A stretch of DNA of 50,546 nt. Origin: Rhodopirellula sp. (GTDB lineage: Bacteria; Planctomycetota; Planctomycetia; Pirellulales; Pirellulaceae). Made by a program: the position numbers and the translations under genes. This document shows positions 1-7,166 of this stretch, in pieces. Every line of letters begins with the position of its first letter. Within the stretch, counting starts at the first letter, position 1. Below the pieces are notes generated by a model, which was given only the letters and a program-made list of their open reading frames with translations, was not told the DNA's origin and did not search any database. Location of the stretch: contig PAAT01000171.1 in assembly GCA_002698965.1 (NCBI GenBank), forward strand, positions 53,717-104,262, in the 5' to 3' direction.

Positions 1-730
1 CGATAAAGTCGCATACGTCAGGCTCCAACCATGGTTGGGATGGAGGTCCGCTGCGACTCTGATAAACCAAATGCCAGGGATTTTCTCCAACGGCTTGCAT
101 CACTAACCGCGCTGTTTCCTGGAGTTGCGATGCATATGAACAGTTGGCTGCCATGCTGTCGGGAATGCTGTGCGCCGTGAAAAGAATGGTCGCGTTTTCC
201 CGCGCAGATTCTTCGAATTGACTGAGCGATTCAATTAATAAATCGGCAATCGTGTTTACGAAGCCCGGATGATTATAAAACACCCGTATCTTATCAGTTT
301 CTAAGAGTCCATCAGGCAGAGTTGATTTTGCCTCTTCTATATTTTCTCTGTACTGCCGACAGCCGGAGTATGAGCTATACGCTGAAGTTATAAATACCAG
401 CGCTTTTTTGACACCGTCGTTTTGCATTTCTTCGAGTGTATCATTAAGCATTGGATGCCAGTTGCGATTGCCCCAATAGATAGGAAGCTGAATCTGTTGA
501 TCTTCTAATTCCCTTTTCACGGCGTTAATAAGATCTCTGTTTTGCCCGTTGATGGGACTAACACCGTCGAAATGGTAATAGTGTTCGGCGACTTCAAGCA
601 TTCGTTCTCGGGGTACAGGTTTTCCTCGAAGGACATTTTCCAAAAAAGGTAAAACGTCTTCACGTCCCTCGGGGCCTCCAAAAGAGACGAATAGCAAGGC
701 ATCGTAATGAGAAGCGTTTTCGGTATTCAT
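1..730 (-). CDS. hemH: Ferrochelatase (3' part missing)
   Basis: Inserts ferrous iron into a porphyrin in the last steps of haem synthesis. The frame opens at ATG 730 and runs off the left edge, so 243 residues are visible and the C-terminus is missing. Family signatures are the N-terminal LLFVSFGGPEG, the SPINGQ segment, the TAHSIP motif that carries the metal-binding catalytic histidine, and the YQSRSGPPSQPWLEPDV segment near the edge. It is the last visible gene of a minus-strand series and starts 72 bases after the SDR gene ends. No strong ribosome binding site is visible. Identity is secure; only the length and C-terminal end are unknown. Confidence 0.93.
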   Translation of the reverse strand, partial: MNTENASHYDALLFVSFGGPEGREDVLPFLENVLRGKPVPRERMLEVAEHYYHFDGVSPINGQNRDLINAVKRELEDQQIQLPIYWGNRNWHPMLNDTLEEMQNDGVKKALVFITSAYSSYSGCRQYRENIEEAKSTLPDGLLETDKIRVFYNHPGFVNTIADLLIESLSQFEESARENATILFTAHSIPDSMAANCSYASQLQETARLVMQAVGENPWHLVYQSRSGPPSQPWLEPDVCDFI

Positions 731-802
731 AAGAGATAGCAGCAAGAGGAATTAGTTTATTTAATTCTGAGTATAGGCTTGCCCAGTCGATTGACCAACC
801 AC

Positions 803-1504
803 TCATATCCTTAAAGACGACAGTCCACCATCCACGGAAATTATTTGACCGGTAAGCCAATCAGAATCTTCTGTCATGAGAAACGTCGCCGATCTCGAGA
901 TGTCCTCAATGCATCCAAGACGCTTGAGGGGATATTTCCTTGCAAGCGCGTCCTCCTTTTCAGGGGTTGTTATAAATGAGGCTGACAGATCGGTCTTGGT
1001 CATTCCCGGGGCGACACAGTTTACTCGTATTTGAGGACTCAGTTCTGCGGCTAACGATTTTGTTAACCCTTCAATCGCTGATTTACTAGCTACTGTTGAA
1101 GCATGAAATGGCATTCCTAGCCTTGTCGCCACCGTACTAAACAAAAGAATATTTTTGCTCGGGAAACTGCTGCGTTTCAATCCCGGCAGGCATGCTTGAA
1201 TCAATTCGACCGCGCCCAAAAGATTAAGTTGGAGGTCCTCTGAAAAATCTTCTAAAGTCAAACGACTAATCGGCTTTAAGTTGATGGAGCCGGGTAAATA
1301 AGCGACACTATCGATCTGTTCAGGGAGTTTGCTACTATCCAGTCCGGGTTTAGAGAAATCATGGGGGATATGAGTAACGTTTTGATCTTCATCCACTCCG
1401 CCCGATACTCGTGAGATAACAGTCACGTGAGCGCCCCTGCTTGTGAGACGCTCTACGATACTCCTACCAATGCCTCTTGACCCGCCGGCAATAACACAGT
1501 GCAT
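803..1504 (-). CDS. SDR-family protein lacking the catalytic tyrosine
   Basis: Short-chain dehydrogenase/reductase fold, 233 residues, the usual length. The nucleotide-binding GGSRGIG is at residues 7-13 and the C-terminal segment TGQIISVDGG is typical of the FabG-like group. In the active site the lysine of YxxxK is kept (TVASK), but the tyrosine position is Thr, and the catalytic Ser position aligns to Thr (STVAT). I checked this on the DNA: codons ACA and ACG. The protein may therefore bind NAD(P) without normal SDR catalysis, or use another chemistry. It lies 17 bases downstream of the peroxiredoxin-like gene and upstream of hemH, apparently in one operon. Substrate unknown. Confidence 0.85.
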   Translation of the reverse strand: MHCVIAGGSRGIGRSIVERLTSRGAHVTVISRVSGGVDEDQNVTHIPHDFSKPGLDSSKLPEQIDSVAYLPGSINLKPISRLTLEDFSEDLQLNLLGAVELIQACLPGLKRSSFPSKNILLFSTVATRLGMPFHASTVASKSAIEGLTKSLAAELSPQIRVNCVAPGMTKTDLSASFITTPEKEDALARKYPLKRLGCIEDISRSATFLMTEDSDWLTGQIISVDGGLSSLRI

Positions 1505-1521
1505 TTTAAGAAGACCTTTAT

Positions 1522-2517
1522 TTAAGAGATTTCAAGGTTTGGAAACTCTAGGAAGGGAATGCCTGAATTCTTCTTCAAGCTATGTTGCTTAGCCAGATGC
1601 AGGAAGTCGAGCCTGTCGGACGGAATTTTTGGCTTGGTATCACCAATGATCTTTCCTTGGTGAATCACCGCAGCACCTGCCAAACGAAATACGTCTCCGG
1701 CGATCTTACCAACCCCATATCTACGGAGAAAAGCAGTTGAAAAAGATTTCCCTAGGCTCTTCAGATTAAAAATATCGCGATAAGTCGCTCGACCGATTCG
1801 ACAAGCACGATAGATCTCGCAGGAAGGGTCGCTGAAGACTTCCACACAACGTAAGTCATACCGTTCTAACAGGTTGTTGCCTTCATGCGTGTCGCTCATA
1901 TGAACAATGGCAATCGATAGTCCAAGTTTTTCAATCTGATCGCGTTGCTTCGCAAGCATATGAAGTGTTTCTCGGCAGAATGTGCACCCAAAATGTCTCA
2001 AGAAAATGACTAAGGTTGGTTGTCTCCATGACAATTCGGTCATAGTCCGACCTTGAAAAGACTGAGCGGTAGCGACAACCTGATGAAACTCTTTATCTTC
2101 CGGAGATTCGCCCAAGTTCGATTCCCGAAAAGTCTCTGCTAGAAGCTTTCCGAACGGGAGCCACCAAATTAAATCATTAAAAAAGATAAGGATCCCGAAG
2201 GACCAAGGTAGAACACCGTTGACGGCTGAATACAGAAAGCCGACTGGCCCAAAGAGCTTCCCAAGGAGCCCCACGAGAATGATCGGCCAATGACGACTTG
2301 GATTCTGGGCTGCTATTAAATAGCCAATACCGTAGACTCCGACAATCATACCCACACATTGCCAGATCTCCGGGTACCGTGGTTGCGGGATGTTACACAA
2401 GTCGAAAAGAAGGTTAGGGAAGAGGATGACACCTGTCCCAAAAATTAAATTGTAGATACCAGCAATTTTGAGACTGACGCTGTTTCTATTTTTAGAGGCG
2501 GTATTTGGAGTGGCCAT
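1522..2517 (-). CDS. Membrane-anchored peroxiredoxin-like (SelL/AhpC-TSA-related) fusion protein
   Basis: A 331-residue fusion. Residues about 15-125 form an integral membrane part with roughly four hydrophobic helices. Residues about 140-331 form a thioredoxin-fold domain of the AhpC/TSA-like, SelL-related type. The redox motif is C178-T-F-C181 inside LRHFGCTFCRE. Further conserved-looking features are the VHMSD segment and the FSDPSCEIYRA segment. Such domains reduce peroxides or act as thiol oxidoreductases; the substrate here is not known. ATG at 2517 begins a clean frame. The gene is 15 bases downstream of the small acidic protein gene and 17 bases upstream of the SDR gene, which indicates co-transcription. 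The anchor suggests a role against lipid or membrane oxidants (inference). Confidence 0.8.
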   Translation of the reverse strand: MATPNTASKNRNSVSLKIAGIYNLIFGTGVILFPNLLFDLCNIPQPRYPEIWQCVGMIVGVYGIGYLIAAQNPSRHWPIILVGLLGKLFGPVGFLYSAVNGVLPWSFGILIFFNDLIWWLPFGKLLAETFRESNLGESPEDKEFHQVVATAQSFQGRTMTELSWRQPTLVIFLRHFGCTFCRETLHMLAKQRDQIEKLGLSIAIVHMSDTHEGNNLLERYDLRCVEVFSDPSCEIYRACRIGRATYRDIFNLKSLGKSFSTAFLRRYGVGKIAGDVFRLAGAAVIHQGKIIGDTKPKIPSDRLDFLHLAKQHSLKKNSGIPFLEFPNLEIS

Positions 2518-2532
2518 GATTGATTCTTTATC

Positions 2533-2766
2533 CTAGGGCCTAGACGGTTTAATGGGAGCGATTAGGCCTTCGAAATCGTCTCTATCCCGATCATTCCATA
2601 GATCTTCACCGGACTCCAATCTCTTCATCAACACATCAATTTTATAGTTGCTGCCAGGAGGAGCATTCGTCGGTGAGGGTTTAGATTCAGGTTGGAACTC
2701 ATTTCCAGTACCATGTTCCAGCATGTGTTCAAATAAGTTGTAAGATTCTTTACGTTTTTGAATCAT
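2533..2766 (-). CDS. Small acidic protein of unknown function
   Basis: A 77-residue soluble protein if translation starts at ATG 2766. A longer reading to 2817 is possible, but ATG 2766 has a good Shine-Dalgarno (GGGAG, 7 bases away) and the extra segment would lie inside an inverted repeat. The N-terminal half has LFEHMLEHG. A low-complexity Pro/Ser linker follows, then an amphipathic C-terminal part (KIDVLMKRLESGEDLW) rich in Asp and Arg. The PPGS..KI.VL..R...G..L pattern reminds me of short planctomycete proteins, but I cannot confirm a family. It lies between the FAS1 gene and the membrane peroxiredoxin-like gene with only 15 bases to the latter, so it is probably part of the same stress-related unit. 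Confidence 0.6.
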   Translation of the reverse strand: MIQKRKESYNLFEHMLEHGTGNEFQPESKPSPTNAPPGSNYKIDVLMKRLESGEDLWNDRDRDDFEGLIAPIKPSRP

Positions 2767-2789
2767 TGCTCTACTCCCACATAAAATGC

Positions 2790-2831
2790 TTGGCATCTCT
2801 GCACGCCAATAATCCAATACAGAGATGCCAA
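2790..2831 (-). terminator. Perfect 11-bp inverted repeat between FAS1 gene and small-protein gene
   Basis: Arms TTGGCATCTCT (2790-2800) and AGAGATGCCAA (2821-2831) are perfectly complementary around a 20-base loop. On the minus transcript it lies 7 bases beyond the FAS1 stop codon and is followed by a weak ATTTTA stretch, so it could be a leaky terminator or an mRNA-stability hairpin that lowers expression of the downstream genes. A protein-binding dyad is the alternative. Confidence 0.5.
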
Positions 2832-2838
2832 GATTAGC

Positions 2839-3318
2839 TTATGGAATCAACACAGTGTCGATGACATGGATAATTCCATTGCTTGTACGAATGTCGGTTT
2901 TGACGACCTTCGACTTGTTAACATAAACAGCTTTACCGCTTTTAATTTGAACGATCTCACCACCGAGCGTCTTTGCTTTTTTGAGTTTCACGACCTTCGA
3001 GGCAGGAACTGCTCCAGAAACGACGTGATACTTCAGAATGGCAACAAGCTTGTCTTTGTTTTCAGGCTTGAGCAAATCGTCCAGCGTACCTTCTGGCAAC
3101 TTCGCGAATGCTTCATCGGTAGGAGCAAACACAGTGAATGGGCCTTCAGAGCTTAAAGCTTCTATCAAACCTCCAGCCTTCAAAGCTGCAGCAAGCGTGT
3201 TGAAACTTCCCGCGGCTACCGCAGTTTCAACAATGTTCTTAGTAGGTGCTTTTTCGGCAGCAGTTAATTGAGCGACGCTAAGGCTGAACACAGCCAGACA
3301 AAGAAATAATTTTTTCAT
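2839..3318 (-). CDS. Secreted fasciclin (FAS1) domain protein
   Basis: 159 residues from ATG 3318, chosen because AAAGGGA lies just upstream and because residues 1-21 ([20 protein letters not shown]) form a good signal peptide; an in-frame extension to 3387 lacks these features. The mature part is one FAS1 domain. Its H1 box is [11 protein letters not shown] (61-71), YHVV is at 97-100, and the closing box is [14 protein letters not shown] at the end. FAS1 domains mediate adhesion or binding outside the cytoplasm. It is the first gene of the hemH unit and is followed by a strong inverted repeat, suggesting higher expression than the genes behind it. A weak TTGTCA hexamer (minus strand, 3382-3387) may belong to its promoter. 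Confidence 0.9.
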   Translation of the reverse strand: MKKLFLCLAVFSLSVAQLTAAEKAPTKNIVETAVAAGSFNTLAAALKAGGLIEALSSEGPFTVFAPTDEAFAKLPEGTLDDLLKPENKDKLVAILKYHVVSGAVPASKVVKLKKAKTLGGEIVQIKSGKAVYVNKSKVVKTDIRTSNGIIHVIDTVLIP

Positions 3319-3523
3319 TTTGTTTCCCTTTCGAAGGAAATGAGTAGGTTTATACAGGCATTTATTGCCAGAGTATGGAAATGACAACTGAGAAAAACAA
3401 AAGAATTAACGGAATTTAAATGTGTCGACCTATTTCTCCAATCTTCGGACCAGGGTCGAACAAGTTTGCAGTCGCACACGTATAACGAGCCTTGGAAATT
3501 CAGGTGATGACTTGAAGGCGCGC

Positions 3524-3556
3524 AAAAAAGAACCCCACTGGAATCAGTGGGGTTCT
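3524..3556 (-). terminator. Rho-independent terminator of rpsT
   Basis: A 12-bp perfect stem (3529-3540 with 3545-3556), GAAT tetraloop on the plus strand, GC-rich core CCCCACTG, followed on the minus transcript by six U residues (A-run 3524-3529). Only the minus orientation has the U-tract. It ends the rpsT transcript about 60 bases after the stop codon. Confidence 0.92.
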
Positions 3557-3617
3557 AATCTCGATCCGAAGATACATTCATCTTCGTTTGTGTTTCAGGG
3601 CTTTCCCGGGCTGCATA

Positions 3618-3920
3618 CTAAGCTTTAGCTTTTTTAATGCGAGCCTGGAGACGTGATTTCGTACGAGCTGCTTTGTTACGGTGAATAAGGTTTCTTGCAC
3701 CGGCACGGTCCAGCTTCTTTTGAACGGTTACATAGGCTTCATTAACCGTGGCCAATGCCGCATCGGCGTCACCACCATCAGTGCGTGCTGTTGCGTACGC
3801 ATCAATGGCTTCATTGACACGACGAATGGAGGTTCGTAGATCAGATCGATGTGCACGATTACGTAGTCGGGCGGTTTCGTTTTGACGAAGTCGTTTTTTT
3901 GCACTTACAGTATTCGGCAT
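3618..3920 (-). CDS. rpsT: 30S ribosomal protein S20
   Basis: A 100-residue, strongly basic primary 16S rRNA-binding protein of the small subunit. It begins MPNTVSAKKRLRQNETARLRN and ends in a Lys/Arg-rich tail (RNKAARTKSRLQARIKKAKA), the usual S20 pattern with Ala-rich helices in between. The middle carries a slightly longer acidic/Ala segment (TARTDGGDADAALATVNEAY) than enterobacterial S20. It stands alone: a strong terminator lies downstream and a promoter-like pair plus a structured leader upstream. The ribosome site (CAGGA) is weak, which would suit translational autocontrol as known for S20 in E. coli (inference). Confidence 0.97.
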   Translation of the reverse strand: MPNTVSAKKRLRQNETARLRNRAHRSDLRTSIRRVNEAIDAYATARTDGGDADAALATVNEAYVTVQKKLDRAGARNLIHRNKAARTKSRLQARIKKAKA

Positions 3921-3983
3921 GGTGTTCCTGTTTTTTGCAGCCTACAACGAGTTTGAATAGGATTCTGGATGTCCTGCCCGACA

Positions 3984-4029
3984 CGGTTGAAAGGTTTTCA
4001 CCCCCTAAAATTAATGGGGCGTTCAACCG
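3984..4029 (-). promoter_or_regulatory. Structured 5' leader of rpsT
   Basis: CGGTTGAA (3984-3991) pairs perfectly with TTCAACCG (4022-4029). Inside it CCCC (4001-4004) can pair with GGGG (4016-4019). The element lies between the proposed promoter and the start codon of rpsT, 64 bases before the gene. It could be a site for S20 feedback or simply an mRNA-stabilising hairpin. Confidence 0.4.
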
Positions 4030-4042
4030 GGACGGAACTACT

Positions 4043-4071
4043 TTTATCGCCTAAACAATCTAGTTTGTCTA
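4043..4071 (-). promoter_or_regulatory. Candidate sigma70-type promoter of rpsT
   Basis: Minus strand: TAGACA (-35, 4071-4066; five of six to TTGACA), 17-base spacer, GATAAA (-10, 4048-4043; four of six). Transcription would start near 4036 and give a leader of about 115 bases containing the dyad at 3984-4029. Promoter rules in this phylum are poorly known, so this is a moderate call. Confidence 0.4.
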
Positions 4072-4132
4072 GACGCTGATTTGGTTAGTTCGCCTTAGAA
4101 AGCCGACTTTTTTTGTTCGCGGGCAGTATTTT

Positions 4133-5491
4133 TTAACTAGGCGTTGAATTCATGGAATTTGACAGGGTTTTTATACGTTTCAGGGATCGTTCGATAAAAG
4201 ATTGCCGATGGAACCCCGGGATTTCATCACGCATCCAGGCATCCAGATTCTCCCTTTCGACCTTCGAGCAATCTAATGCAGACTGTAGCTGGCGATATGT
4301 TTGCAACGCGTCTTCGAATCGTCGTACCGCCTGTTGAGATTCGGCAAGACCTAACAGCAACGCAAGCTTGTCACGATTTTTCAGAGTCTTCATTTGTCGT
4401 AAGTCCTCAAAAATCTTGATCGCTTCGTACCAATTTTCCGTACCAACCAGACACCAGCCAAGCTGAATGGTGAGTAAAGGTCTGGCCGGATATTGTGCAG
4501 CTAACTTTTGATAGTACTCAGTCCGAATTCTCCAGACTTCGTGCTGTAGCTGATCTAGAAGTTCTTCGGACGCTTCAAGTTCTTCGTGAAATGCCAGACG
4601 GGATTCTGCCTGATGTAGCCTTAGCTTCAGTGTTCGCTGTGTCCACTCTGATGGATTACCTAATAACTTGGTCGCCTGCTGACAAGCGTCGATTGCCTGA
4701 CCGTAGAGATTTAGGTCTTCTAGTATTTCACATAGCTTCAACCAATGATCGTCTTGAGCATCTGCCTGTTCGGCTACCGCTCGTAGTGTTTCGACTTGGC
4801 CAACCGTTTCAACGGCTGGAAATTGCTGAGTAATGACACTAGGCAAGGCACGCAGTACTTTTTGGAGTACGGAGTCGTTAGCTATTTGGATTAGATTGAA
4901 GATATGATCATTGGCATCATCATATCGACCTGATTGATAAAAGGCATGAATGATTTGTACATGGACATCCGCTGATCCGGAAAAGTACTTTAACGCGAAT
5001 TCAAGATAGACCCATTGTGTTTCGGCGGCATTAATTGCTTGCGCGGCAAAGGCGAGTTCCAGCAAAAGACGTTCGTTTCTCGCATTGTGGTATAACGTTT
5101 CGGGAGCTCGATTCAGTATCTCGTGCCATTGTTGCTTAGCTCTCAAGTCTGTGATGCGTTTAACCAGCTTTGCATTCCGTCGGCGCTGCCGCCAGCCATG
5201 GCAATACAGTCCTTTTTGGTATCCTGCCTCGAGTGTTTGTAAAAACTCATACGTATAGACAGCCCCCATGGGGTCGCTTTTCATACAACGGGCGAACAGT
5301 CTCAGTGCCTGGTCGAAGTCAGGAGGTTCCTGTTCGAGCCACTGCAAGCCTGTTTCAAATTGGTTTTGCAGTTCCCGGCGTTTTTGGCGAGAAAAACCAC
5401 CAACATAATTTCTAACGCTTGAAAGCTGGTTACTTGCAGATTCGCTGGTGGCAGGTTCCAATCGAAGAAGCCCTCTCAATATAGGCAGCAA
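4133..5491 (-). CDS. Tetratricopeptide-repeat protein
   Basis: About 450 residues of helical repeats: FDQALRLFARCMKSDPMGAVYTYEFLQTL, then the stretches around ANDHIFNLIQIAND, YGQAIDACQQATKLLG, WYEAIKIFEDLRQ and FEDALQTYRQLQSA fit TPR spacing. No signal peptide or membrane segment, so a cytoplasmic scaffold is likely. The open frame begins at TTG 5491, only 27 bases from the divergent cobA-hemD start and without a visible ribosome site; the true start may lie further inside, so the N-terminal 10-40 residues are uncertain. Partner and pathway cannot be read from the sequence. Confidence 0.75.
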   Translation of the reverse strand: MLPILRGLLRLEPATSESASNQLSSVRNYVGGFSRQKRRELQNQFETGLQWLEQEPPDFDQALRLFARCMKSDPMGAVYTYEFLQTLEAGYQKGLYCHGWRQRRRNAKLVKRITDLRAKQQWHEILNRAPETLYHNARNERLLLELAFAAQAINAAETQWVYLEFALKYFSGSADVHVQIIHAFYQSGRYDDANDHIFNLIQIANDSVLQKVLRALPSVITQQFPAVETVGQVETLRAVAEQADAQDDHWLKLCEILEDLNLYGQAIDACQQATKLLGNPSEWTQRTLKLRLHQAESRLAFHEELEASEELLDQLQHEVWRIRTEYYQKLAAQYPARPLLTIQLGWCLVGTENWYEAIKIFEDLRQMKTLKNRDKLALLLGLAESQQAVRRFEDALQTYRQLQSALDCSKVERENLDAWMRDEIPGFHRQSFIERSLKRIKTLSNSMNSTPS

Positions 5492-5518
5492 AGTGATTCA
5501 ATACGTGTTAGTAATACT

Positions 5519-7036
5519 ATGACTCAGGATACATCATCTGAAGGATTTGTGTATCTGGTAGGTGCTGGTCCTGGAGATCCATCTTACATCACACTTCGAG
5601 CGATTCAGTGCTTAAAACTGGCGGAGATTGTTCTCTACGATTACTTAGTGAATCCCCACATACTGCAACACGTTAGTGCTGATGTCGAATGTATTTGTAT
5701 GGGAAGGCATGGAGCCGGTAAACTTTGGAATCAGGATGATATTAATACGGAGTGCATTCGGTTAGCCAAGCAGGGTTTGCGTGTTGTGCGATTAAAAGGG
5801 GGGGATCCTGCTATCTTTGCGCGGGCAGCTGAAGAGGCATTGGCCTTTGAAAAGGCTGAGATCGGCTATGAAATCGTGCCGGGTATTACAGCAGCATTGG
5901 CCGCAGGTACATGTGCGGGGATTCCCCTAACTCATCGCGAAAAAGCTTCTGCAGTGGCTCTTATTACAGGGCATGAACGAGGTGGCAAAGGGGAATCTTC
6001 GCTGGATTTCGGAGCGTTAGCCCAATTTCCCGGAACCCTTGTTTTTTATATGGGAGTTACAACATCTCGTAGTTGGACAAGTGCGCTAATGGAACATGGG
6101 ATGCCGCACAATACACCGGTTGCTATCGTAAGAAAAATTAGCTGTCCCGAGCAAGTTACAGTAAAGTGTACGTTAGATGAAGTTGCCGATTATTTTGATG
6201 GCGAGAACCGAATACGCCCTCCGGCGATTGTGATTATTGGTGATGTTGTGCGGGATACGGAACTGACTTCCTGGTTTGAACAGAGACCATTATTTGGTCA
6301 GCGAATCCTTGTGACTCGTGCAGCAGGTCAGGCCGAGGAATTTGTACAAAAACTTGCTCAGCTTGGTGCCGAGGTTGTTTTGCAACCAGCCATTGAGATT
6401 TTACCGCCGGAGAATTATGAAGCTCTGGATGAGGTCATCGCTGCGATCTCTGACGTTAACTGGATCGTTTTTTCCAGTGGTAACGGAGTTCGCTACTTTT
6501 TGAATCGACTGTTGACGCTGGGATATGACGTTCGTCATTTGGCACACACAAAACTCGCTGCTATGGGGCCGGGGACGGATGCCGCATTACAGGACTTTAA
6601 TCTAAAGGCTGATTTGCTCCCTCGGGAATATCGCGCTGAATCGATGGTCGATGCCCTAAGGCCACGGGTGCAAAAGCAAAGGGTATTACTAATCAGGGCC
6701 AGTCGTGGTCGCGATGTTTTGCGAGCAGGCTTGAGTAAGGCTGGCGCTGATGTGCAACAGGTTGTTGTTTATCGGAGTCAGGATATTCAAACATTGTCTT
6801 CCTCCACACGAGAAGCCGTAGAGCAGGGGATCGATTGGGTGACCTTTACCAGTTCGGCAATTGCCCGTTCATCGATTGGTTTACTGGGTCAGCATCTGAA
6901 CGGAGTAAAATCGGTCAGTATCAGTCCCGTTACCAGCGAGATGATGCGGAGTTTAGGCTTCGAACCGACGGTCGAGGCAAAACAACATGATCTGGACGGT
7001 ATGATTAAAGGGCTTTTGGATTATCAGGAAGCTTAA
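5519..7036 (+). CDS. cobA-hemD: Uroporphyrinogen-III C-methyltransferase / uroporphyrinogen-III synthase fusion
   Basis: A 505-residue two-domain enzyme. Residues about 9-255 are a SAM-dependent uroporphyrinogen-III methyltransferase: VYLVGAGPGDP at the N-terminus, VVRLKGGDPAIF with GGDP at 94-97, and the VPGITAALAAGTCAGIPLTHR segment. This makes precorrin-2 for sirohaem or cobalamin. Residues about 258-500 are HemD, which closes hydroxymethylbilane to uroporphyrinogen III: it begins LFGQRILVTRAAGQAEEF and contains WIVFSSGNGVRYF and the VTFTSSAI segment. The fusion puts ring closure and the first methylation on one chain, a known arrangement. It is divergent from the TPR gene and stands alone. 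It is functionally linked to hemH and to the cobalamin adenosyltransferase elsewhere in this window. Confidence 0.95.
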   Translation: MTQDTSSEGFVYLVGAGPGDPSYITLRAIQCLKLAEIVLYDYLVNPHILQHVSADVECICMGRHGAGKLWNQDDINTECIRLAKQGLRVVRLKGGDPAIFARAAEEALAFEKAEIGYEIVPGITAALAAGTCAGIPLTHREKASAVALITGHERGGKGESSLDFGALAQFPGTLVFYMGVTTSRSWTSALMEHGMPHNTPVAIVRKISCPEQVTVKCTLDEVADYFDGENRIRPPAIVIIGDVVRDTELTSWFEQRPLFGQRILVTRAAGQAEEFVQKLAQLGAEVVLQPAIEILPPENYEALDEVIAAISDVNWIVFSSGNGVRYFLNRLLTLGYDVRHLAHTKLAAMGPGTDAALQDFNLKADLLPREYRAESMVDALRPRVQKQRVLLIRASRGRDVLRAGLSKAGADVQQVVVYRSQDIQTLSSSTREAVEQGIDWVTFTSSAIARSSIGLLGQHLNGVKSVSISPVTSEMMRSLGFEPTVEAKQHDLDGMIKGLLDYQEA

Positions 7037-7109
7037 GGATTTCTGATTAGTAGCCGAGTTCATCTTGATTGCAATCTAAGTATTTACGTTAGAATTAGGG
7101 TATGACAGA

Positions 7110-7126
7110 CGCGACGAATCGTCGCG
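7110..7126 (+). repeat. GC-rich hairpin upstream of the squalene-cyclase-like gene
   Basis: CGCGACG (7110-7116), AAT loop, CGTCGCG (7120-7126): a perfect 7-bp stem followed by GAAAAAG rather than a T-run, so not a standard terminator. It lies about 40 bases before the start codon and could be part of the 5' leader or an operator. Confidence 0.4.
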
Positions 7127-7166
7127 GAAAAAGATCATCAACTTAGGTGGTGAGAATTTTGGGAGA

